DNA from: Lentisphaeria bacterium UBA1829 | Lineage (GTDB): Bacteria; Verrucomicrobiota; Lentisphaeria; Victivallales; UBA1829 | NCBI GenBank assembly: GCA_002338895.1 | Contig: DDJH01000075.1 | Span: 4,446 to 9,642, forward strand | Reading direction: 5' to 3' | Length of the DNA stretch: 5,197 nt | Shown here: piece after piece, positions 1 through 5,197 of the stretch | Numbering within the stretch: the stretch's first letter is position 1 | How the letters are laid out: every line of letters begins with the position of its first letter | Notes under the pieces: generated by a model | What the model saw: only the letters and a program-made list of their open reading frames with translations | Database searches by the model: none | What the model was told of the DNA's origin: nothing | Program-made: the position numbers and the translations under genes

Positions 1-1
1 C

Positions 2-97
2 GCTCCGAAGGCTGTCAAGGAAGGCATTTCCAAAGAGGACGCTCAGAAGATCAAGGAGCAGCTTGAGGCTGCGGGAGCCAAAGTCGAGGTCAAATAA
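2..97 (+). CDS. rplL: 50S ribosomal protein L7/L12, C-terminal end (5' partial)
   Basis: The last 31 codons and the TAA stop of a gene that begins before the window. The peptide reads [20 protein letters not shown] and continues to end in GAKVEVK. This matches the end of the L7/L12 C-terminal domain, in which a lysine-rich helix is followed by the terminal strand (typically AGAKVELK in homologues). L7/L12 forms the flexible ribosomal stalk, where its C-terminal domain recruits and stimulates the translation GTPases EF-Tu, EF-G and IF2. Its position directly upstream of rpoB is the standard bacterial order (rplJ-rplL-rpoB-rpoC), which supports the call despite the short fragment. The N-terminal dimerisation domain and the hinge lie outside the window. 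Nothing in the visible part looks damaged. Confidence 0.93.
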   Translation, partial: APKAVKEGISKEDAQKIKEQLEAAGAKVEVK

Positions 98-140
98 ACG
101 CCTCGCATCAGGTTTCTGAGATTATGAAGACTTGATGTTG

Positions 141-178
141 CGGCGGGGAAATCCCCGGGAGGAAGCCCCCGCCGTTTT
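141..178 (+). terminator. Terminator-like attenuator hairpin between rplL and rpoB
   Basis: CGGCGGGG at 141-148 pairs perfectly with CCCCGCCG at 167-174 (8 bp, all G-C), and TTTT follows at 175-178. The 18-nt loop is long and the T-run is only four bases before CTGTGT, so termination is probably incomplete. A competing small hairpin is visible: GGGG 145-148 can instead pair with CCCC 153-156 across AAAT, which would break the terminator stem. In E. coli the rplL-rpoB gap holds a partial terminator that lowers rpoBC transcription relative to the ribosomal genes, and the position here suggests the same role. Seen: stem and T-run. Inferred: attenuation. Confidence 0.6.
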
Positions 179-197
179 CTGTGTCTTCGATAATTGA

Positions 198-226
198 ACC
201 TGCGGTGCAGAATCTGCACCGCAGGT
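198..226 (+). repeat. Perfect inverted repeat: 13-bp stem, 3-nt loop, in the rpoB leader
   Basis: ACCTGCGGTGCAG at 198-210 is the exact reverse complement of CTGCACCGCAGGT at 214-226, with AAT between the arms, so the RNA would form a very stable 13-bp hairpin. At the DNA level symmetry extends one more base pair (A211/T213) about position 212. The bases after it (ATTTGTCACATT) are not a convincing U-tract, so it is a poor intrinsic terminator. It could be an RNase processing site separating rplL from rpoBC mRNA, a second attenuator element, a protein-binding palindrome, or one copy of a dispersed palindromic repeat. The sequence alone does not decide between these. Confidence 0.75.
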
Positions 227-228
227 AT

Positions 229-258
229 TTGTCACATTAAAGATCAGCCGATTTTTAT
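229..258 (+). promoter_or_regulatory. Weak candidate internal sigma70-type promoter for rpoBC
   Basis: TTGTCA at 229-234 matches the -35 consensus at 5 of 6 positions. TTTTAT at 253-258 matches the -10 consensus at 4 of 6, with an 18-bp spacer. Transcription would begin near 265, after both hairpins and about 45 bases before ATG 310, giving rpoBC a supply independent of the ribosomal-protein transcript. Such short matches arise easily by chance in AT-rich leaders, and a separate GATAAT at 189-194 lacks a -35 partner. This is a suggestion only. Confidence 0.2.
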
Positions 259-297
259 GTGAACCGCTTAAAAAGACAGCTCCTCACGAATCAATAC

Positions 298-304
298 AAG
301 GTGG
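298..304 (+). promoter_or_regulatory. Ribosome binding site of rpoB (decides start at 310)
   Basis: AAGGTGG lies five bases before ATG 310 and contains AGGTG, part of the consensus complementary to the 3' end of 16S rRNA. The upstream in-frame GTG at 259 is preceded by CAGCCGATTTTTAT, which has no purine-rich Shine-Dalgarno. The site therefore favours 310 as the translation start. Confidence 0.65.
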
Positions 305-309
305 AATCA

Positions 310-3300
310 ATGCCTGAACGTGTGAATTTCGGAAAATTGAAGGATGTGCTGGAGATACCGGATCTGATCGGTATTCAAATCGACTCCTATAAATCCTTCC
401 TGCAGCTCGATGTCCCAGTAGACCAGCGCAAGAACCAGGGCCTCCAGGAAGTTTTCAACGAAGTGTTCCCGATCGAGAGTTTCGACAAGCAGATGGTCCT
501 GGAATTCGTTTCCTACTCCCTCGGCCTCCCGAAGCAGGACATCGTTGACTGTATCAAGGATGGGAATACTTACAGCGCCTCCCTTCATGTTGATTTCAGA
601 TTTAAAAATAAAGACGCCATTGTGAATGAAAACGTCTATATCGGCGAGATTCCGATGATGACGGAGCGTGGAACGTTTATCATCAACGGCGCGGAGCGCG
701 TTATCATCAGCCAGCTGCACAGATCCCCGGGCATCTGCTTTGAAAAAACCCGTCATTCCAGCGGCAGAACGCTCTTTTCCTATCGAATTATTCCCGACCG
801 GGGCTCCTGGATGGAGGTCCAGTTCGATATCAACGATTTGATTTACATCTATCTCGACCGCAAGCGCAGACGCCGCAAGTTCCTCATCACAACGTTCCTT
901 CGCGCGATCGGCTACGATACCAACCGGGACATCATCGGTTCCGCTTATGAACTCAAGACCATGACGCCGGGTCAGCTCCTCAAGCAGGATGACATCTCGG
1001 CTTACTATACCTTCGAACCCGTTCTTGATTCCAACGGGGCTGTGGTTGTGCAGGAGTTCCTTCAGCTCAATGAATCCCATGTCAAATCCATGGTGGAAGC
1101 AAAAATCAAAAATGTGGAGCTCGCTTATATCCCGGATGGCGATGCATACCTCATCAACTGTCTCCAGCGCGATCCCGCACGCACGCCCGATGATGCGCTT
1201 AAGGAGATCTACCGCAGAATGCGTCCCGGCGATCCGCCGAGCGTTACAAATGCAAAGCAGCTGCTCAAGCGTCTCTTCTTCGACATCAAACGCTACGATC
1301 TCGGAGTGGTCGGACGCTACAAACTCAATGAGCGCCTGAAATCCAATCTGCCGCTCACGGAGCGGATCCTCGACAAGAGCGATCTGATGGGGGCGACCCG
1401 CGCGCTGATGAAGCTCCGCAGCAACACCGGCGGACAGACGGATGATATTGACCACCTCGGAAGCCGCCGCGTGAGAACGGTCGGCGAACTGCTTCAGAAC
1501 CACTGCCGCGTCGGACTGCTCCGGACCGAACGTCTGATCCGCGAGCGCATGTCGCTGCTGGATTCGGACGACGCGAACACAACGCCGTCCAAACTCATCA
1601 ATCAGAAGGCGTTTGCCGGGGTGATCCGCGACTTCTTTGCGCGCAATCAGCTCTCCCAGTTCATGGATCAGGTCAATCCGCTTTCGGAACTGACTAACAA
1701 GAGACGTCTTTCCGCTCTCGGTCCCGGCGGACTGAGCCGCGAACGCGCCGGATTCGAGGTCCGAGACGTTCACAACAGCCATTACGGAAGAATCTGCCCG
1801 ATTGAGACGCCGGAAGGTCCGAACATCGGACTGATCTCCTCGCTGTCGCTGTATGCGAAGATCAACGAGTTCGGATTCCTCGAAACGCCGTACCGCCGCG
1901 TGGAAAACTGCCATGTGACGGATCAGATCGATTATCTCTCCGCGGACAAGGAAGAGCGGTTCGTGATCGCTCAGGCCAACGCGCCGCTGGATGAGAATAA
2001 CAATTTCATTAATCCGACGGTGATGTCCCGTCTTCAGGGTGAGCCTGCGGAGCGTCCGCGTGAAGATGTCCAGTATATGGATGTCTCTCCGAAACAGCTT
2101 GTCAGCGCGGCGGCAGGTCTCGTTCCCTTCCTCGAGCACGACGACGCAAACCGCGCTTTGATGGGATCCAACATGCAGCGTCAGGCCGTTCCGCTGATGG
2201 TGACCGAGTCGCCGTATGTCGGAACCGGTCTGGAAAAGAAGGTGGCGTTCGATTCGCGCGCCGTGACCGCTTCCAAGACCGACGGAATCGTGGCGGAGGT
2301 CTCCGCTGCGGAAGTCGTGGTCACGACCGACGGAAAAACCCGCAAGGAGACTTCCGATCCGAACCCGGCTGTCTACAAGATGGTCAAGTTCCTGCGCAGC
2401 AACGCAGGAACGTGCGTCAACCAGCGGCCGATCGTCCGCAGTGGACAGACGGTCAAGGTCGGCGACGCGATCGCAGACGGATCGGCAACTGATCACGGAG
2501 AACTCGCTCTCGGAAAGAACGTGTTCGTCGCATTCATGCCGTGGTGCGGATACAACTTCGAGGACGCGATTGTTCTCAGCGAACGTCTGGTCAAAGAGGA
2601 TGTCTACACGAGCGTTCATGTGGACGAATTTGAGATCACGAGCCGCGAAACCAAACTCGGACCTGAAGAGATCACCCGCGATATCCCGAATGTCAGCGAC
2701 GAGGTGCTGCGCAATCTGGGGCCGGACGGCGTGGTTCGTCTCGGAGCGGAGGTCAAACCGGGCGATATTCTCGTCGGCAAGATCACCCCGAAGTCGGAAA
2801 CGGAACTCGCTCCGGAAGAGCGTCTTCTCCGTGCGATTTTCGGAGAAAAGGCCGCGGATGTGAAAGACTCCAGTCTGGTGGTCCCGAGCGGGAAGGGCGG
2901 CATTGTGATGGATGTCCGCATCGAATACGCCAAGGATCCCTCCCGGCAGTCCATGACCAAGTCCGAACGCCGGAAACAGATCAAACACAGCAAAGATCAG
3001 TATAAAGAGCAGTACACGGTGCTGATCGACGAGATGACCGAAAAGCTCGAAGCCGTTCTGAACGGCCAGAAGCTGCCGTGCCCGATCTACGACACCTCCT
3101 CCTCCCGCGATGACGTGATTCTCGTCTCCGCGAACCGGAAGGTGACCACCGCGTCCATCGCCAAACTGGCCAACAAGTATGACTCGTACCGGATGGACGA
3201 CTGCGATATCAAACATACGATTGATGAGATCATCGGATCCTATAAATCCCGCTTCGAGAGCATCGAACGGATGAAATATGAGTCCATCGACGCGCTGGAA

Positions 3301-4161
3301 AACGGCGACGGCGACGATCTCGGCGCGATCAAGAAAGTCAAGGTCTACATTGCATCGAAACGGAAGGTCCAGGTCGGCGACAAGATGGCAGGACGCCACG
3401 GAAACAAGGGTATCGTCTCCCGGATTGTTCCGATCGAGGATATGCCCTTCCTGCCGGACGGGACCCCGGTGGATATTGTTCTGAATCCTCTGGGCGTGCC
3501 GTCCCGAATGAACGTCGGCCAGGTGCTGGAGACCCATCTGGGATGGGCCGCCAAGATGCTCGGCTTCAAAGTCGCCACCCCGGTGTTCGACGGCGTGACG
3601 GAAGAGACCATCGTCAAAATGATGAAGGAAGCCAACGAGAAGATCACCGAGAAGACCGGTGAGGACTTCAAGTGGGGATTCCGCGAGGTGAACGGAGAAC
3701 GCGTGTTCGACGGAAAGACCGATCTGTATGACGGCCGGACCGGAAATAAATTCGATCAGCGCGTGATGGTCGGCCAGATCTACATGCTGAAGCTGGACCA
3801 CCTGGTTGCCAACAAGATTCATGCCCGTTCCGTCGGACCCTACTCGCTGGTCACCCAGCAGCCGCTGGGAGGAAAGGCGCAGCACGGAGGTCAGCGTTTC
3901 GGAGAAATGGAAGTGTGGGCGCTCGAAGCGTACGGCGCCGCTCATACGCTGCAGGAAATGCTGACGGTCAAGAGCGACGACGTTTCGGGAAGAGCCAAGA
4001 TCTACGAATCCATCGTCAAAGGACAGAACGTTCTGGAGGCCGGTCGTCCGGAATCCTTCAACGTGCTGCTTAAGGAAATGCAGAGTCTCGGTTTGGATGT
4101 ACGTACCGTCAAACACGCGGATTTACCGAAGAATGAAACAGCCGGAGGGACTGAACAGTGA
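310..4161 (+). CDS. rpoB: DNA-directed RNA polymerase subunit beta
   Basis: Encodes the beta subunit (1283 aa from ATG 310), which with beta' forms the active site of RNA polymerase. Numbering from that Met, recognisable segments in order are: N-terminal [17 protein letters not shown] (7-23); [12 protein letters not shown] (121-132); RRMRPGDPP (302-310); rifampicin region (about 444-470); [11 protein letters not shown] (499-509); NMQRQAVP (621-628); GYNFEDA with acidic residues E751/D752; flap segment near 842-861; active-site lysines K1017 and K1025 in [38 protein letters not shown] (1187-1205); and the LTVKSDD C-terminal clamp region. No essential motif is missing and there is no frameshift. 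It is shorter than E. coli RpoB (1342 aa), mainly through a reduced insertion between FLRAIGY and RRMRPG. An in-frame GTG at 259 would add 17 residues but lacks a Shine-Dalgarno. Asn replaces the usual His at the E. coli 526 position. The stop overlaps the rpoC start. Confidence 0.98.
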   Translation: MPERVNFGKLKDVLEIPDLIGIQIDSYKSFLQLDVPVDQRKNQGLQEVFNEVFPIESFDKQMVLEFVSYSLGLPKQDIVDCIKDGNTYSASLHVDFRFKNKDAIVNENVYIGEIPMMTERGTFIINGAERVIISQLHRSPGICFEKTRHSSGRTLFSYRIIPDRGSWMEVQFDINDLIYIYLDRKRRRRKFLITTFLRAIGYDTNRDIIGSAYELKTMTPGQLLKQDDISAYYTFEPVLDSNGAVVVQEFLQLNESHVKSMVEAKIKNVELAYIPDGDAYLINCLQRDPARTPDDALKEIYRRMRPGDPPSVTNAKQLLKRLFFDIKRYDLGVVGRYKLNERLKSNLPLTERILDKSDLMGATRALMKLRSNTGGQTDDIDHLGSRRVRTVGELLQNHCRVGLLRTERLIRERMSLLDSDDANTTPSKLINQKAFAGVIRDFFARNQLSQFMDQVNPLSELTNKRRLSALGPGGLSRERAGFEVRDVHNSHYGRICPIETPEGPNIGLISSLSLYAKINEFGFLETPYRRVENCHVTDQIDYLSADKEERFVIAQANAPLDENNNFINPTVMSRLQGEPAERPREDVQYMDVSPKQLVSAAAGLVPFLEHDDANRALMGSNMQRQAVPLMVTESPYVGTGLEKKVAFDSRAVTASKTDGIVAEVSAAEVVVTTDGKTRKETSDPNPAVYKMVKFLRSNAGTCVNQRPIVRSGQTVKVGDAIADGSATDHGELALGKNVFVAFMPWCGYNFEDAIVLSERLVKEDVYTSVHVDEFEITSRETKLGPEEITRDIPNVSDEVLRNLGPDGVVRLGAEVKPGDILVGKITPKSETELAPEERLLRAIFGEKAADVKDSSLVVPSGKGGIVMDVRIEYAKDPSRQSMTKSERRKQIKHSKDQYKEQYTVLIDEMTEKLEAVLNGQKLPCPIYDTSSSRDDVILVSANRKVTTASIAKLANKYDSYRMDDCDIKHTIDEIIGSYKSRFESIERMKYESIDALENGDGDDLGAIKKVKVYIASKRKVQVGDKMAGRHGNKGIVSRIVPIEDMPFLPDGTPVDIVLNPLGVPSRMNVGQVLETHLGWAAKMLGFKVATPVFDGVTEETIVKMMKEANEKITEKTGEDFKWGFREVNGERVFDGKTDLYDGRTGNKFDQRVMVGQIYMLKLDHLVANKIHARSVGPYSLVTQQPLGGKAQHGGQRFGEMEVWALEAYGAAHTLQEMLTVKSDDVSGRAKIYESIVKGQNVLEAGRPESFNVLLKEMQSLGLDVRTVKHADLPKNETAGGTEQ
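1639..1719 (+). other. Rifampicin-pocket segment of rpoB (cluster I) with Asn at the His526 position
   Basis: Codons for beta residues 444-470, equivalent to E. coli 507-533. The core [15 protein letters not shown] aligns without gaps to E. coli 510-524, then [11 protein letters not shown] covers 525-535. Residues usually mutated in resistant strains are mostly wild type here: Gln513, Phe514, Asp516, Arg529, Ser531 and Leu533 equivalents are all present. The exception is position 526, where AAC (1696-1698) encodes Asn463 in place of the widely conserved His. Position 509 is also Asn rather than Ser. The alignment is from memory of E. coli RpoB, but the motif is gap-free and unambiguous. Confidence 0.85.
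4144..4148 (+). promoter_or_regulatory. Ribosome binding site of rpoC inside the end of rpoB
   Basis: GGAGG, a strong Shine-Dalgarno core, sits nine bases before GTG 4158 and lies within the last rpoB codons (AGGT in ETAGGTEQ). It fixes the rpoC start at this GTG rather than at the next in-frame ATG (4194), which would remove 12 residues. Confidence 0.85.
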
Positions 4162-5197
4162 TTGATAACAGCTACGTTCCCAAAGATAAGGAAATGCCGA
4201 CGCACCATTCGTCCGGCAATTCCGCCTTCGAGGCGGTCTCCATCAAGGTCGCTTCCCCGGAGGTCATCAGGTCCTGGAGCCATGGGGAAATCAAAAATCC
4301 AGAAACTATCAATTATCGGAGCTTCAAACCCGAAAAGGGCGGTCTTTTCTGCGAGAGAATCTTCGGTCCTCAGCGCGACTGGGAGTGCAACTGCGGAAAA
4401 TACAAACGCGTGAAGCACAAAGGCATCATCTGCGACCGCTGCGGTGTCGAGGTCACGCTGAGCAAGGTCCGCCGCGAACGCATGGGCCACATCGAACTGG
4501 CAGTGCCGGTTTCGCACATCTGGTTCTTCAAGTGCATGCCAAGCCGGATCGGGCTGATGCTGGATATGACCGCCCGCACGCTCGAACGTATCATCTATTA
4601 TGAGGACTGGGTCGTCACCGATCCGGGCGATACCCCGCTGAAGCTGGGACAGCCCCTCAACGAAATGGATTACCGTCAGGCGCGGGAAGAGTATCAGGAT
4701 GCGTTCCAGGCCGATATGGGCGCTCCCGCCATCCGCTCCCTGCTTTCCCAGATTGAGCTGGAGCCGCTCCGCCAGGAGCTGGAAGTGTTGCTCAGCGGAA
4801 CCCGGAACAAGGCCAATCGGAAAAAACTTTCGAAGAGACTGCGTCTGGTGGAAGGATTCCAGAGAAGCAATTCGCGTCCGGAATGGATGATTCTCGAAGT
4901 GCTGCCGGTGATTCCGCCGGATCTGCGTCCGCTGGTGCCGCTGGAAGGCGGTCGGTTCGCGACGTCGGATCTGAACGATCTCTACCGCCGTGTCATCAAC
5001 CGCAACAACCGTCTGAAAAATCTGCTCCAGCTGCGGACGCCGGAAGTGATTATCCGGAACGAAAAACGCATGCTGCAGGAGGCGGTGGATGCGCTGCTCG
5101 ATAACGGCCGTCACGGCCGCGCCGTCACCGGAGCGGGAAACCGTCCGCTGAAATCGCTCAGCGACATGCTGAAAGGCAAGCAGGGCCGCTTCCGTCA
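4158..5197 (+). CDS. rpoC: DNA-directed RNA polymerase subunit beta' (3' partial)
   Basis: The first 346 codons of the beta' subunit; the gene runs off the window edge. The GTG start overlaps the rpoB stop as GTGA and follows a GGAGG site, so translation is probably coupled to rpoB. The N-terminal part holds [20 protein letters not shown] (43-62) and CERIFGP (65-71), then the clamp zinc-binding site with Cys77, Cys79, Cys92 and Cys95 (C-x-C-x12-C-x2-C), the standard beta' zinc ribbon. [19 protein letters not shown] (105-123) follows. Residues 165-240 are a charged, probably helical region of lower conservation. [15 protein letters not shown] (253-267) covers the lid region. The next stretch, [17 protein letters not shown] (271-287) to [17 protein letters not shown] (301-317), corresponds to the clamp helices that bind sigma region 2. 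The last visible residues, KGKQGRFR (339-346), begin switch 2. The catalytic NADFDGD motif and the rest of the roughly 1400-residue protein lie downstream. No frameshift is seen. Confidence 0.97.
   Translation, partial: MIDNSYVPKDKEMPTHHSSGNSAFEAVSIKVASPEVIRSWSHGEIKNPETINYRSFKPEKGGLFCERIFGPQRDWECNCGKYKRVKHKGIICDRCGVEVTLSKVRRERMGHIELAVPVSHIWFFKCMPSRIGLMLDMTARTLERIIYYEDWVVTDPGDTPLKLGQPLNEMDYRQAREEYQDAFQADMGAPAIRSLLSQIELEPLRQELEVLLSGTRNKANRKKLSKRLRLVEGFQRSNSRPEWMILEVLPVIPPDLRPLVPLEGGRFATSDLNDLYRRVINRNNRLKNLLQLRTPEVIIRNEKRMLQEAVDALLDNGRHGRAVTGAGNRPLKSLSDMLKGKQGRFR

Noticed and set aside
194..199. TTGAAC as a possible -35 element, and GATAAT (189-194) as a possible -10 element
   Set aside because: Neither has a partner hexamer at acceptable spacing: the region 17-18 bases upstream of GATAAT is the CCCCGC stem, and the region downstream of TTGAAC is the GC-rich palindrome.
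98..309. Riboswitch, T-box or small RNA gene in the rplL-rpoB gap
   Set aside because: Apart from the two hairpins I see no conserved riboswitch or T-box motif and no tRNA-like cloverleaf. The hairpins are better read as leader attenuation or processing elements.
989..1339. Short plus-strand frame within rpoB, and similar small frames on both strands elsewhere in rpoB and rpoC
   Set aside because: These are out-of-frame readings of conserved polymerase codons, rich in Ser and Arg as expected for shadows of a GC-rich gene, with no independent ribosome binding site or family resemblance.
307..4116. Minus-strand open frame of 1269 codons covering almost all of rpoB
   Set aside because: It is in exact codon register with rpoB and is explained by the absence of TTA, CTA and TCA in the sense gene. 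Its predicted protein shows no recognisable family, and the sense strand is an unmistakable, intact RpoB.
4002..5114. Minus-strand open frame of 370 codons across the rpoB end and rpoC start
   Set aside because: It is in register with rpoC and arises from the same codon bias. It also crosses the gene junction with no start-site signal or recognisable domain.
1..5197. A novel defence, mobile or biosynthetic system
   Set aside because: All coding sequence is accounted for by rplL, rpoB and rpoC in canonical order, with no accessory genes, integrase, transposase, direct-repeat array or abrupt composition change.

Overview
This window is a stretch of bacterial housekeeping chromosome. It covers the 3' end of rplL (ribosomal protein L7/L12), the complete rpoB gene (RNA polymerase beta subunit) and the first 346 codons of rpoC (beta' subunit), all on the + strand in the classic rplL-rpoB-rpoC order. 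I see no mobile element, CRISPR array, RNA gene, defence locus or undescribed multi-gene system.

The organism is most likely a free-living or gut member of the PVC superphylum, possibly Lentisphaerota/Verrucomicrobiota (Victivallales-like). The beta subunit resembles chlamydial RpoB as I remember it, in its N-terminal EVF-x3-FPI region, its [14 protein letters not shown] segment and its [13 protein letters not shown] tail. However, the sequence is too GC-rich (mid-50s percent by eye) and too different to be Chlamydia. This placement comes from memory of the family, not from a search.

Layout: the rplL tail ends at 97. The leader at 98-309 carries two RNA hairpins. The first (141-174, followed by four T) looks like a partial terminator or attenuator. 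The second (198-226) is a perfect 13-bp stem with a 3-nt loop and no good T-tract. rpoB most plausibly starts at ATG 310, behind an AAGGTGG Shine-Dalgarno, rather than at the upstream GTG 259. rpoC starts at GTG 4158, overlapping the rpoB stop by 4 bases (GTGA), and runs off the window just inside the switch 2 segment.

The genes work together: beta and beta' form the catalytic core of RNA polymerase. The rplL-rpoB leader is where ribosomal-protein and polymerase-subunit expression are separated in many bacteria. The GTGA overlap should couple beta' to beta translation.

The most notable observation is asparagine (AAC, 1696-1698) at the position of E. coli His526 in the rifampicin pocket, a substitution linked to rifampicin insensitivity. 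Other points are the paired hairpins in the leader, the near-total absence of TTA, CTA and TCA codons (which creates a very long false antisense reading frame), and a shortened lineage-specific insertion in beta.
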